Positions 1-11,342 are shown, counted from the first letter of the stretch. The stretch is 64,000 nt of DNA from Chlorops oryzae (GCA_020466095.1 CM035806.1:14496224-14560223), one strand, 5' to 3'. The notes: generated by a model not told the origin, from the sequence alone. Translations and numbers: made by a program.

Positions 1-1290
1 CGAATTCTTGTGCACTTATGCATTATTTGCATAAAACCGTGCATATTTTGATGAGAACGCATAAAAAAGGCTTCAAAGCACCTTGCACTTATGAGGTTTT
101 TGCGTTTATTCGTGTTGCATTTATCCGTAGTGCACTGTATTAGTTTCTCAAAGGAGATTTACCAGCCTGGAAAATATGTCAAAGTATCCAGAAGAAAGTT
201 TACGTTTTTTAACGGCAGGACTGATCGAAAAAAGAAGGTACGTGATGGAACTGCTATTGCATTGAACACAGCTGTACTGTATTGTATATTCATGCTTTAT
301 AAAGAAAAATTCGATTCAATTTTAGAACTATAAATCAAGCTGTAAGCAATAATCGCTTCATTAATGTGTTGCACTTGCAATAAATGGACGCTCATTGAAA
401 GCGCTCAATGCTAAAAAAAAAAAAACAAAACACATTTTTAAGAAAACCAGAGGGAAGGAAAATAAAATATGTTCAAAAACTACTGATAAGAAGCCACAAG
501 AGCCCAATAAAAATTGCCACATAACAAGAAAAACAAAAAACCAACCAAATGAATGGACAAAAAATCAACAAAAAAATGAACTACAAATCATTAATGAAAC
601 GAAATGATTCGTACTTAAGACCATACGAAAATCCATTAATTTTAGAAACAAGTACATAAATTCAACATGCATGAATATACCCAAAGAATAAAATAAAGTA
701 ATAAATTTCCCTTCAAAACAAACAAATAAAAAAATACAAAAAAAAACAAAATCCAATTATTAATGAAAGAACATTTAAAAGCATTTTATTCGGCATGAAT
801 TTTTGTTTTTTATTCTTTTTTTTTTACTCATTTTCCGAATGAAATGGAGTAAAAGCTAAAGACTGACGATTTCAAAAATATGACCCAAAAAAAGGCAATA
901 CGGAAAAATGGCAGCACTTATCTATTTGAATTGAACAACTCTGCAACATACGAATATGAGGAATATATACATATATATGTATATGTTTGTATGTTTATGT
1001 ATACATGGGAACATAGCCGCACAGTGGTGGCGGCGATGGCGCGTAGTAATAGAGCAAATGATTCAAGTACTTGGTTCTTAACGTTCGGATTCCGCGACTC
1101 GCAAACTCCCATAAAATGGATTGTAAAATGGCATTTAAAAAATAAAAGCAAACCTATCGGCCATCCTCCATTATACACCTATTATAAGCCTTCATTCAAT
1201 ATGGGATCCAATATCGGGAAAATACAATAAAAAGCACATATTTTTCTTCTGCTTTTCTTCAAGATTGCCCACATAATATGAGTATTTTTT
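1..1290. other. AT-rich DNA, no gene recognised
   Basis: This stretch is AT-rich, with an A-rich block at about 410-780. Short open frames at 91-333, 395-607 and 880-1230 have biased, low-complexity or unremarkable composition and no recognisable domain. A short TATATG-type microsatellite lies near 965-1000. I see nothing functional that I can support. Confidence 0.6.
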
Positions 1291-1295
1291 TTTTT

Positions 1296-1720
1296 TTTTT
1301 TGTTATACCCAAACTTCAACAGGGCATATTAGTTTTATGTGGATCTTGGAACAGCAGATCTGATCTTGATCAGGATCGAGAACTGAATTGATTAAGGTAT
1401 ATCTGTGCGTCTGTCTGTTTGGTCATCTCTGTTCGGATGTCCCTTAACGAAGGCCGACAGAACACTTTTGATATGTGGCACACTGATGAAGTACTAGGAG
1501 AAACATATCCCCGGAAAAATGAAATGGACGTGAATTTTTCTCAACCACGCCCACACACAAACCCCCATAAATAATGGCTATTCTGAACTTCCGTACGGAA
1601 GGATGTAGAAGCTTCAAAATATAGGTCGACCAGGACGAATGAGGAAAATGGGCTTATTTCGTCCACTGACACGCCCACCACCCTAACTGTTTTCGTAATT
1701 CACAAGAACCCCCTCCCCCC
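1296..1720 (-). mobile_element. Diverged Helitron-like non-coding repeat (family 2), fragment
   Basis: Read on the minus strand, this ends in GGGTATAACA next to an ATACCC/GGGTAT inverted pair. Before that comes a GATCCTGATCAAGATC-like block, then a diverged CAGACAGAC stretch and CACGCCC boxes (reverse of GGGCGTG) near 1544 and 1670. The same order of blocks is seen at 10299-11340 on the plus strand, so I group the two. It has no coding capacity. The family name is uncertain: the layout resembles dipteran dispersed repeats of the DINE/Helentron type. Confidence 0.5.
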
Positions 1721-1934
1721 AAATCAGAATAAATATGAAATTTTATGTGGTTTGAAAATTTTTTGAATTTTTACATTGAAAATATTTTCAAATTTTCCAC
1801 AACTTAGCACATCATCATTGAAGTGCAGGATGAGGTCAGTCATGAGAGAATACAAACACTGACCAATAGTGAGATAAAGTCTTCCTAGATTTGATTTGAG
1901 AAGAGTCCTGACCTCTCTAATATTCTATCTTGTT

Positions 1935-2042
1935 GTTACTAGTGAAATGGCGGCTAGTTACCACAGGCAGGCATAATGGCAGGTCGGTTGCGACCTACTG
2001 ACTACAGGTCTCTTTACTAGTACTGCTACTACTACTACTACA
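1935..2042 (+). mobile_element. Possible SINE-like fragment with (CTA)n tail
   Basis: A loose A-box-like match (TGGCGGCTAGTTA, about 1948) is followed by an imperfect B-box-like match (GGTTGCGACC, about 1986), then a tail of CTACTACTACTA repeats at about 2025-2041. The order of pol III boxes and simple-repeat tail fits a tRNA-derived SINE. Neither box is perfect and no target-site duplication was found. It may simply be chance. Confidence 0.22.
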
Positions 2043-3255
2043 AATTTTTGTAATACAACCACTATGTATTGATGCCGGTCTCACATTTCTCCAATGTCCT
2101 ATCTCGATTGGACGGGCACACTCAATCAATACCGGCAACTCTTCATTCAGAGGACAGACGTATTCAAACGGGAAATCGAATTTTAAAGGAAATATATCCT
2201 GTTAGGCCGGAATGAAATGATTACGCAGTTGTTGTTTCCTTCATTTCCGTAGGTTACAACCCGCGTGATAGTTAAAAGAAAATACAAAAATAAGGAGACG
2301 ATTTTATGTAAGAGGAAGCCACAAAAAATGAAAATAAAATAAAAATAAAAATAAAAATACAATAAAGCCTTTTGGACTAGAAACGCCGCAGGAATCGACA
2401 GTCAAACAGACCAACAGACACACATTTATTGGCATACGCGAAACGCTTCGAAGGCTGGTTGATTTTATTGCCACCATACCATATTACTTTGGTCATTTCG
2501 CTTCAAGTATCTCTCTGTTTTACTAATAACAAAAATCATTTTTCCTACTCTCATGTCGTAAAATTTATTTAAAAATCAATTACTTCGGCTTCTATAAATA
2601 TGTTGTTTCGCGTTTTATTTCATTCTGTGCACTCTGTGCGTCAACAAGTGGGGGTCACGTGCTTGGCTTGACTCGAATTGACTCGACGCAACTCTGCTCA
2701 ACTCCACTCCACTTAAGTCGACGACTCAACTCGACTGGGCCGCGTGGTATAGAATTGGTGAATGAATATAACATCCGTTGTCGTAAATTTTTTCCTCCAT
2801 AAATTTTCGATTTCATGTCATGGCATACGTGGGTGTAATATTAATTATTAAGTCCTACAGAGGGAGGTTTTTTCCCCCAATTTGTTTTTATCCAAATTTT
2901 TTATATAATAAAAATTTAAAAATCATTTTGGCTAAAATAAGTAACATGACTCAACAATCACTGATTGGGACAAATTTCTGATCGATTTTATCAGCTCATA
3001 TTAGGCGGTATTCACATCAGGCCGCGTTGGAAGATCGGAAAATCGAAATAATGCGAAATTTTTAAAAAATAATTTTTAAAATTTTGATTTGATGTCTTGG
3101 ACAACTTGGTCAGTGTTTTCATATCGAGTTAAACCATTATTAAGATTACATAACCGACGGCCGTTTGTAATACCCCAATTTTTATTTAACATTTTAATAA
3201 ATTATTTCAAACATCTTTTTCTCATCTCTGCATACTGTTATTCTACTTTTCATAG
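2043..3255. other. AT-rich DNA with a CAACTC/GACTCGA cluster, no gene recognised
   Basis: The stretch holds an (AAAAT)n-like run at about 2335-2360 and a cluster of short related words (GACTCGA, CAACTC, CACTCCACTT) at about 2668-2740. Nothing else stands out; no open frame of interest is present. Confidence 0.6.
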
Positions 3256-4070
3256 CTGCTTCTAGGGTTTTCTTTCCATTTCTTTCTCTTTCTTCTAAAT
3301 TTAACTTTTTTATCTCTTTCTTTATCTCTTTAAAATTTTCTCATTTCCTTCTCTTTTGTGTTCTTATTACTCCTTTAGCAATCATCATGATTTTCTCTTA
3401 AATTCTCTTTTTCTCTTTCATTCTCTCTTCTCTACTTCAATTTTCTTTCGCTCTCTTTTCAATTTCTTTCTCTTTCAATTTCTTTTTCATCTTTCATTTC
3501 TTCTTTCTCTTTCAATTTCTTATTTCTCTTTCAATCTTCTTTTTCTCTCTCTCAATTCTTTTCTTTTTCTCTTTCAATTTCTTTTTCTCTTTCAATTTCT
3601 CTCTCTTTCTCTTTCATTTCTATTCTTCTTTTCTTTCTTTTTCTCTTCTTCTTTTCTCTTTCTTTTTTTCTCTTTTCTTCTTTCTCATCTCTCTTTCTTT
3701 CTCTCTTTCTTCTCTCTCTTCTTCTTCTTTTCTCTCTTTCTTTTCTTTCCTCTTTCTTTCTTTCTCTCTCTTTCTCTCTCTTTCATCTCTCTTTTCTCTA
3801 TCTTTCTTTTTCTTCTCTCTTCTTTCTCTCTTCTTCCTCTCTTTTTCTCTCTTTCTCTTCTTTCTATCTCTTTCTCTCTCTTCTTGTTTCTCTCTCTCTT
3901 TCTCTCTCTTCTCTCTTCTTCTCTCTTTCTCTCTCTTTTCTCTCTCTTTTCTCTCTCTCTCTCTCTCTTTTCTCTCTCTCTCTCTCTGTTTCTCTCTCTC
4001 TCTCTCTCTGTTCTCTCTCTCTCTCTGTTTCTCTCTCTCTCTCTCTGTTTCTCTCTCTTCTCTCTCTGTT

Positions 4071-4103
<33 letters not shown>

Positions 4104-4186
4104 GTTTCTCTCTCTCTCTCTGTTTCTCTCTTCTCTCTTTTCTCTCTCCTCTTTCTCTCTCTTTCTGTTTCTCTGAATCCCTCTTC
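3256..4186. repeat. CT-rich (polypyrimidine) low-complexity tract, about 0.93 kb
   Basis: The plus strand is almost purely C and T. It begins as degenerate TTTCTCTTTCAATT words (3400-3620) and becomes purer CTCTCT with interspersed CTGTTT (3950-4180). The minus strand is therefore polypurine. Long frames in both directions (Ser/Leu/Phe-rich on plus, Arg/Glu-rich on minus) are artefacts of the repeat. Such tracts can form triplex (H-DNA); that is inference here. Confidence 0.9.
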
Positions 4187-5580
4187 CTCTCTTAAATTTG
4201 ATATGAAGAGTTTAACATTCCCAGCTATACAACAAAGCGTACTTCGCTCATTAGAACCATGCAAATCAATTTAAAAAAAAAAATTCATTCTTATTCTTTG
4301 TTAAACATTTAATCGCCAATTTGACCTACATCTAAGCCGCTTAGCTATTTTTCGTAAAATTCTACCAATTTTTATTTTTTATTTTTTCAATCACTTTAAA
4401 GCATCTTAAGCGCGCATGAAGACAGAGGGAGACAGTACGAGAGGGAGCTTAATTAATCTCTTCAAGAAAATCACACCAAAAGCTATGTATATAAAAACTT
4501 TTTCTTACGAGCACCATCGGTAGAAAAGGTTAACACGACGATGATGAGTACCCGATGCGCTAACTTAAAAAACATACACGCACTTTCTGCCGACGATCGA
4601 GATCCTAACAACAACTCATTAGATTTACATAGTGCTTCTGCCCTCTCTGCTGAGTGAGAGCGGCCATATCAACAACGAAAACAACAACAACAACAACAAC
4701 AACAACGGCATAAGGAAAATTTAATCTTAATCGCAAATCAGAAATAATTTTTTTTTTTTTTTATAAATTTTCATTTATGCACGCTTTCTTTTGTGGACCT
4801 CCGAAATAAAGGAAAGAGAAATATCAATGTAAGTATGTCTGTATGGTTGTATTACAAAAAAAAAAAAAAAATGGCACATATGCGCGTACAACAATAAAGG
4901 CATGTAAATCGGGCAGATATCGGACTTGTTAACAAGTACTTAAGGCGTTATTGCGCTGCTATATGTACGTATGTACGTACGTACGTGCGCATGTTTGCAT
5001 TTTCATATGTTTATGTGCACATATGTATGTATGTACATGAAACGATATACCGTGCGAAGCTGCTCCAAAGCTTCGCAGCAACCCAAAGTGGTAATTATGT
5101 GATTTGACTGTGGAAAAAATCACTGACAATGAGCACACAACGCGACGAAGTTGCCCGAAGACGGCAACCACCACTACGACGACGACGACGACGACGAATG
5201 GAACAAGGTGTAAGTCATAATGAGCATTTGATTCAGTTGTAGCACACACACAGTAAGGACCTTCAACACGATGGGCTACCAAAAATTACGGCATGCAAAG
5301 AATTTATTGTGTTCTTTTTTCTCAACTCATCTCTTCCAGAAAACAACTTTTTTATTATTACATACTTATATCTCTTCGTTGGTTTTGTTTTTTTTGGTTT
5401 TTTTTTCTCATGTTTTTCCCATTCGATTTTCGCCCAATTTCCAGCTTAATCTTAAGCTGGCGGCTATTCATGGTAACTAAGTATACTACGAGAATATATA
5501 GGGCGAGGTTGAGAGCGAGTGAGAACGACGTACTGACTGATATTACGAGTATAACTGGCAGGAATGGAGGGAGAAAAAAC

Positions 5581-5615
<35 letters not shown>

Positions 5616-6163
5616 AGAAGTGCGATCCGGTTAAATACCATTTAAAAGCGCCTTATGGGCCTAAAATCATTATCTCTTCAGATTGAGATTCCATTCAAGT
5701 CAAGCGCTATGCCAAAGCTTCGCCAAATGAGAGGTTTTTTTTTCCTCACTTTTGTAGGGGAGGATTTTATGCTCTTGTATCGGAAGCTGTCATCTTGCCA
5801 AAATGATTATGTCGATGACGAGCGTGACTTTTGGTTTGTGGGCGTTTTTTTTTTTTTTTTTTTCTTATAACAGACATCAACTGAAGCATTTCAAAAGGAA
5901 AAGGAACAAATATTCTGTTTATATTTTATCGAAATGAGGAGAAATACAATTGATTGGTTTGATTGATCGATTGATTGAATTGTGGTTTGGAGAACATTGT
6001 TTGAAATTTTCATTGAAAAGCCTTTAAAAGCTTAACCCATCGATTGTAATGTTTAAAAGCTAATGCAAATTCGGCTCTTATTTATCACTAAAATCGAATA
6101 TAATTAATTATAATTAAGTAGGTAAGTGGAATGATTGGTTCAAAACAAAGAATTTAATTAAAA
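4187..6163. other. AT-rich DNA with several microsatellites, no gene recognised
   Basis: Microsatellites seen: (AAC)n at about 4676-4707, poly-T at 4749-4762, TACG/TATG alternation at about 4965-5035, (ACG)7 at 5176-5197, and an A run of about 32 bases at 5581-5612 followed by GAAGAAG. Open frames at 5271-5634 are T-rich or run through the A tract and are not convincing. Confidence 0.65.
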
Positions 6164-6705
6164 CAAGTAAGGGTGTTATAGTCAGGTGAGCCTGACCATA
6201 AAATACCCGACACAGACACACATGTTTAAATAATTTTTGAACCACGCCCAAAAAACAGGACCACTAAATAAGAATATTCAAGAGGTTTTGAAGGCCATAA
6301 GGGGCCCCATATACCGACTTTTGTTCAATTTCTTTATAAAAATCACCACTTTGCCACGCCCACTTTTGCAATTTTTTTTAAATTCTAATCGGAGGCGTAA
6401 ATATACGCTCAAATTCTAAGTTTCAGTGGAATATTTCGAAAAAGTCCGATTTTGACGCAGTTTTGGGATTTTTGTGACAGACCCTAGTACTGGAGGTACC
6501 CTTAATAATGGACCGATAAAAAAAAATTTTTGGGGAAATTTTACATTTAAACATACTTATTTAAAGGCAATTAAAGAAATTTCCAAAAATTGAAAAAAAG
6601 GGCGTGGCAGAAGGCCGTTGTTCGAAAATTGTCTCCGTTACCTGAAATCCAAGATGGCTCCACTCCTTCGATAAGAAAACTGTATACAAAGAGGCAGACA
6701 GACAG

Positions 6706-6740
<35 letters not shown>

Positions 6741-6876
6741 GACAGACGGACATGTCTAAATCGAATCTCCTGGTGACGCTGATCATTTTTTCTACATACA
6801 TTTAGGTCCATCTCGACTGGTTCTGGGTGTTACACAAACAACCATACAAACGCAGTATACCCTCGACGCAGAGTGT
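6164..6876 (-). mobile_element. Helitron-like non-coding element, family 1, short copy
   Basis: The left edge reads CAAGTAAGGGTGTTATA followed by the hairpin GTCAGGTGAGCCTGAC, which is the minus-strand 3' end seen at 28028-28060 and 29611-29643. Internally there are GGGCGTGGCAGAAGG (about 6601) and its complement (about 6354), a CAGTACTGGAGGTACC-like segment (about 6487), a CAGA/CGGA tetranucleotide run (6693-6752) and a TGATCA block. No protein is encoded. A terminal hairpin followed within about 17 nt by CTTG, with no terminal inverted repeats, is what suggests a rolling-circle (Helitron/Helentron) origin; canonical Helitrons end in CTRR, so this is inference. Confidence 0.6.
6693..6752 (+). 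repeat. (CAGA/CGGA)n microsatellite inside the Helitron-like element
   Basis: A run of CAGA followed by CGGA-type tetranucleotides. The same kind of run sits at the equivalent place in the family 2 element (11119-11212), so it is a regular part of these elements. Confidence 0.85.
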
Positions 6877-6886
6877 GTTTTATTAA

Positions 6887-7154
6887 CCCTTTACTGCATG
6901 ATATATTAAAGAAGTAGGGGGAAATTTTTTCCCCAATAAACGGTTACTAATCCTTAACTGCATGGTGACTACCACCATGAAGGTTGACACGCTTAGGCCT
7001 CAAATGGGCACTTAGTGATACCACGAAAAATGGTAGCCCAAAGAGAAAAAGAGAAAAACTAAACAACATCTACGACCTGAGCTGGGAGTCGAACCCATGG
7101 CCTCTCATTTCGTAAATTGGCTTTCCAGCCAACTAGGGCACAGAGGCCGTCATG
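6887..7154 (-). mobile_element. tRNA-derived SINE with 10-bp target-site duplication
   Basis: On the minus strand the 5' part carries a tRNA-like head. The A box TGCCCTAGTTGG (complement of 7129-7140) fits the consensus TRGCNNAGYNGG at 11 of 12 positions, and the B box GGTTCGACTCC (complement of 7085-7095) is a perfect match. The 268-bp insert is flanked by the direct repeat GTTTTATTAA at 6877-6886 and 7155-7164. The body after the B box is not tRNA-like. The head does not fold into a clean tRNA cloverleaf, so this is a SINE or tRNA-derived repeat rather than a tRNA gene. A caveat: its 3' end (complement of CCCTTTACTGCATG) resembles the ends of TTAA-flanked elements elsewhere in the window. 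Confidence 0.6.
7085..7140 (-). promoter_or_regulatory. Internal RNA polymerase III promoter (A and B boxes) of the SINE
   Basis: A box at 7129-7140 and B box at 7085-7095, minus strand, separated by 33 bp, a normal tRNA-type spacing. Both match their consensus nearly or fully, so this copy could still be transcribed by pol III. Transcription itself is not shown by the sequence. Confidence 0.6.
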
Positions 7155-7164
7155 GTTTTATTAA

Positions 7165-8690
7165 GGCTTAAAAATTTATTAAATATCCGTATAAAATAGT
7201 TTTTTTTTTAACATTGTAGTAATAAGACTAAAAGTTATTACTACCATTGTGTAGGTATAACAAAAATTCAACACAATCATGTTGCGATTCGTTTTCGTTG
7301 TTTCCAGAAAAAAATTATAGTAATAAAAGTTTGATGAGAATTTGAAGAAAAAACAAATTGCCGCATGACATAAAAAAATTCATCCTCTGCCACATTGGGA
7401 ATTGAAGAGTTAAAAGCCAGACATAAACTCTTTGTCGATCGTCGTATCAAGCAACGCTTCACAAAATGATAAAACAAATCAAAGAAAATTCAACATTTCT
7501 GCAAATATTCAAACATTGGAATTTCTAACGATGACACAAAAAAGCAAATCAAAAAAAAAATCAAAAAATATATAAAAAAATTTTAATTATTAAAAAAAAT
7601 TTTTTTAAATAAAAATAAAAAAAATGAAAAAAAATTGAAAATTGAAAATTTTTTCCGAAAAACAAAAAAAGGGAGCGCCTGATAATTTGTTAAAACCATT
7701 TAGACGACCGCTTTTATGTTATTTAAATAATGACAGAGGCGAGCATATCAAACACAAAAATTTCCCAAACCACACACACACACACACACACACTCATCTT
7801 CTTGTTTTTCTTTTCCTTTCTTTTCACCTTCTTAGCGTTCATTTTTTTTTTTTTTTTTTTTGTAATTTTATTGGTCCAAAGAAATGCAGTAGCAATCGAA
7901 AAACATCTCAAAACCCGAACTCGATATTCAAAAGCGCCCTTTCATTAGCAATTAATTAAAAAATTAGAATAAATTAAATCAACAAAAAAATATAGAAGAA
8001 TAAAGAAAAAAAAAACAAAAAAAAAATCTTCAAAGAATTCGTGTTATATGCAAAGCGCGATAAGCGCCACAATGCACAAAAATTCGAGTGGAAGAGAGGA
8101 GGCGAGGAAGAGAAAGCGAGAGCGAGAACACGAGAACATTATTCTCGTCGTCTTATCAATAATATCATCACCCGAAAACACAAACAGAAAAATCGACTAT
8201 GACGGTGACCTTTATCGAATATCGGTCATTTTCCTAAGGAAGCAGACGAGTGAACCCAAAGAAGGCATGCGCCTGTGCCCCACCACCAACGAAAATTACG
8301 ACTAAACAAATTTTTCAGATATGTAGATATTTTTCAAACTTAAGCACCGAAGAAATCTTAATCGATGATAACAAATAATTTAGGAGCGAATTTTCCCCCC
8401 TCTTTAGATACACATACATATGTATGTATGTATTTAGATATGTAAATATATGTATATCGGACGTAGGGATCATGCATACAGAGAAAGGGATTGAACGGTT
8501 CTATGGGAAATTTTGTCGGAATTCAAAATCACATACATACATACATACATACATAGGTATATTTCGATAACCTCCCGAAACATTGTGTGGTTATAATGGA
8601 TGAATCTAAAGAGCGATCTCGATTGAATTTTTATGCATTACAATGCGTCTTCTCTGCTCTTCTCTCGCACGCATACGCATACGCATTCTC
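7165..8690. other. AT-rich DNA, no gene recognised
   Basis: Contains A-rich stretches (7500-7670), (CA)n at about 7771-7793, a T run at 7843-7861, and TATG/CATA microsatellites at 8404-8440 and 8530-8556. The frame at 8048-8305 has no recognisable domain. I see no supported gene. Confidence 0.6.
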
Positions 8691-9073
8691 ATCCCTGCAG
8701 GAAGCCTGTCGCCATATGGCCCCATCTCTATATTGACGTCAATATAGACAAGAGAACTAGTTCCAACGTCAACAGTATTTATAGGCGGTGTCATTAGAGA
8801 AACTGTACTTTCAAGAGGTATAGTTCATCTTTATTGACCATGTCAACAACGTGTCTCCTTATAAAGCGAAAGAGTACTCCTTTGGTCTACATAATAGTAC
8901 CGACGTCAATAGTTGTCAATAGCTTTTTCGGTCTACTGTTGACATTCAATGACAACTCAATGTTAAATGTCTATAGCGCAAAGCATTGCGACGGGTATAG
9001 CTGGTCAGTAGTACTGTTGACGCAGTCAGTAGAGAAAGAGTATAGATTCACTATTGACATTTCCTGCAGGGAT
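8691..9073. other. 383-bp module bounded by ATCCCTGCAGGAA inverted repeats, dense in TTGAC/GTCAA
   Basis: The ends are ATCCCTGCAGGAA (8691-8703) and its exact complement TTCCTGCAGGGAT (9061-9073). Inside, TTGAC or GTCAA occurs ten times (8734, 8738, 8768, 8834, 8842, 8905, 8915, 8939, 9017, 9054); under one in this length would be expected by chance with equal base use. One pair forms a perfect 22-bp palindrome at 8727-8748 centred on TGACGTCA, a CRE/ATF-like core. No target-site duplication was found, so transposon origin is unproven. It could be a MITE with transposase-binding repeats or a clustered binding-site element. Confidence 0.5.
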
Positions 9074-9863
9074 ATTATTGCTGGAGACTGCTTTTAGGCA
9101 TAATGAAGAAAAAATAAATAAATATAAAAAAAATAAAAGCAAAATTCCATTCAAAAAGGATCAACGCACGATTGTAGATATTGACCGACCAGCATCAGCT
9201 TCATCATCATCATCATTATCATCATTATCATTGCTGTTGAATATTTTTCGTAGATAACAGCACAAAATAACAACAGCAGCAGCAGCAGCAGAGATTCTAC
9301 TGAAAGGCTGAAGCAGAAGCTACACCAGATATCCAGATATGGCGCTTTTGCAGTATCTTTTCATTATTTTTAAAATTTTTTATTTAATTTTGTTTTTATG
9401 CACTCACGTAGGTGCGCATACATTCCATAATATAATAAAAATAAGTACATAAATACGCGTTTACAAATGTTCATACATATGTGCATACATATAACCGCCT
9501 TTCCGAATATCTGCAGTAACTTTCGAACCGGCCGACTGCAATCAAACAACAAAAGAGAGCGAGCCAGACCGAAAGGGGTAGAGCGGGCTGCAGAGGCAAA
9601 GGCGAAGGCGAAGGAAAAGGGAGGCAAGACTGCGCAAACGACGACGTCTTAAAAGTCAAGATGCCATTTGATGATAAAAGATGATTTCAGATTCTCTTAT
9701 TTTTCTTCCATTCATTTTTTTATGATTTTTTTTCTTTTCTTTGTTTTTTAATTTATAAGACCTAAAAGGATTTGTTGAATGCATTAAAACCGTTGATGGC
9801 ATTAAAACGTTGTAATAAAATTGGTATTTTAATGTCCTTCAAAAAAACAAAAAAAAAAAAAAG
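9074..9863. other. AT-rich DNA with TCA and CAG microsatellites
   Basis: Trinucleotide runs: (TCA)n at about 9196-9232 and (CAG)n at about 9268-9292. A GGCGAAGGCGAAGG-like purine stretch lies near 9596-9622. Short frames at 9370-9659 on both strands have no recognisable content. Confidence 0.6.
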
Positions 9864-10298
9864 TAATGTGGCTAATTTCCAGCACGGTAGAGTAGGTCAA
9901 GTCAATAAACATTTTTAAATACCCAGCATCCCGACGTTATACAACATCCACCTATGTTATATTGCGAAAATTGGCGTCTAAGTCCTGTGCCGAAGCCAGT
10001 TGGTTGAGGGCAACATGAAACCGTTTAATTGGTTCCCGAACAGTTCGATTGTTGTCGGCTCTATGAGGCTTTTGAAATGCCAGTTCAATGAAATAGGATT
10101 AGAGAAATTTGAAAAGATTACACGCGGTATTTACTTAGTGACAAAGGGTTAACGAAATACAACCAATTCTATTCTGTGGGCACGGCAGAGACGGGCCATA
10201 TAAAAATACTGTCCTAAAAAATATGCATATAAAAGCCATGGAATGAACCTATCTTGCGATATAATTGCAGCTTAAGACGAATTCACTAAAAAATTTAC
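9864..10298. repeat. Duplicated segment A1, first copy (second copy 11343-11760)
   Basis: The segment beginning AATGTGGCTAATTTCCAGCA is repeated at 11343 and continues to the word AAGCCATGGAAT and beyond. Copies differ by many single-base and short indels rather than by a clean set of substitutions. The two copies flank the Helitron-like insertion 10299-11340. The unit is also the outer part of the large inverted repeat (11451-12948 / 14632-16106), so it exists three times in 6.3 kb. Confidence 0.7.
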
Positions 10299-10940
10299 TT
10301 CGGAAATTACGAAAAATCATTTATTTGTAGGGCGATGGCATGGGAGGGCAACATAAATTATTTCCCTACACCTTTCATTCGCCTTGGCTGAGACTCTATG
10401 TTGCGAATTTGAAGCTTCTACGCCTTTTACTTCGGAAGTTACGAAAAATCTTCATTTGTGGGCGTGGCAGTGGGCGGGCCGCATTAAATTTTTTCCTACA
10501 CCTTTCATTCGCCTTGGTGAACCTATGTTGCGAATTCGAAGCTTCTACGCCTTTTACTTCGGAAGTTACGAAAACTCTTCATTTGTGGGCGTGGCAGTGG
10601 GCGGGCCATAAAAAAAATTTTCCTACACCTTTCATTCGCCTTGGTGAACCTATGTTGCGAATTTGAAGCTTCTACGCCTTTTACTTCGGAAGTTATGAAA
10701 ATTCTCTATTTGTGGGCGTGGCAGTGGGCGGGCTATACAAAATTTTGTTCCTACACCTTTCAATTGCCTTGGACAACCTATGCTGCGAATTTGAAGCTTC
10801 TACGCCTTTTACTTCACAAGTTACGATAAGCCCTTATTTTTGGGCTTATTTGTGGGCGTGGCTCGAGGAGGGCGGCGTCCATTTTTTGCCAGGATATGTC
10901 CCTTTTCGTAGTTTACCAGCACACCAAATATCAATGGAAT
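10299..10940 (+). repeat. Tandem array, about 127-bp unit, five copies
   Basis: The word TTCGGAAGTTACG (or variant) recurs at 10299, 10431, 10558, 10685 and 10813, giving spacings of 132, 127, 127 and 128. Each unit carries a GGGCGTGGCAGTGGGCGGG box, CCTACACCTTTCA, CGCCTTGG and GAAGCTTCTACGCC. The first and last units are the most diverged, as expected for array edges. Confidence 0.88.
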
Positions 10941-11118
10941 GTGTTGAGTGGTTCGCAAGTTACAAGCATTTTATTGAAAACACAATAAATTCATTTGTGG
11001 GCGTGGCAGTGGGCGGATGTCTCCCATTTTTACTTAGGATCATACTCGGACCCCGATATACATGTGTGCCAAATTTCGACTTCATTGGTTCAGCCGTTTC
11101 GGAGGAGATCCGACCACG

Positions 11119-11212
11119 GACGGACGGACAGACGGACAGACGGACAGACGGCAGACGGACAAGGACGGACAGACGGACAGACGGACAGACGGACAGACGG
11201 ACAGACGGACAT
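11119..11212 (+). repeat. (GGACAGAC)n microsatellite
   Basis: A run of GGACA/GACG words inside the family 2 element, ending in ACATGTCTAAATCGA, the same exit sequence as at about 6750 in family 1. It accounts for the Arg/Thr/Asp-rich reading frames here. Confidence 0.9.
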
Positions 11213-11342
11213 GTCTAAATCGATTCAGTTTTTTGATCCTGATCATTTCTATATTATATTTTTCTATATCTCCGGAGCTTAATTCTCCCTGTTACAAGAT
11301 TTGCACAAAATCTAATATACCCCGCTTACGCTGGGTATAAAT

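Larger units (their letters stand above)
10299..11340 (+). mobile_element. Helitron-like non-coding element, family 2, with 127-bp tandem array
   Basis: The element starts with a tandem array (10299-10940), continues through further GGGCGTGGC boxes (about 10855, 10998), then a stretch ending in TTCAGCCGTTTCGGAGGAGA, a GACGGACA run (11119-11212), TGTCTAAATCGA, TGATCCTGATCA and a terminal TATACCC...GGGTATA hairpin (about 11311-11339). No protein domain is encoded; the open frames across it are by-products of the repeats. Variable central tandem repeats plus a 3' hairpin resemble DINE/Helentron-type elements of flies; this class assignment is inference. Confidence 0.55.

Noticed and set aside
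3356..4264. Long open frames rich in Ser/Leu/Phe (plus) and Arg/Glu (minus)
   Set aside because: They simply translate the CT/GA repeat and stay open because the repeat lacks stop codons.
4965..5035. Palindromic TACGTA/GCGCATG words as a regulatory site
   Set aside because: Part of a TACG/TATG microsatellite, which is naturally palindromic.
7060..7160. Functional tRNA gene on the minus strand
   Set aside because: A and B boxes are good, but the acceptor and T stems do not pair properly and the sequence lies inside a TSD-flanked 268-bp insert, so a SINE is more likely.
8606..9257. Small protein genes (62-87 codons) in the TTGAC-rich module
   Set aside because: Frames cross the module boundary and have no coding features.
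10340..11340. Overlapping frames with repeated LCCEFEASTPFTSEV segments
   Set aside because: They follow the 127-bp tandem unit and the GACGGACA run; the repeat of peptide reflects DNA repeats, not a protein.
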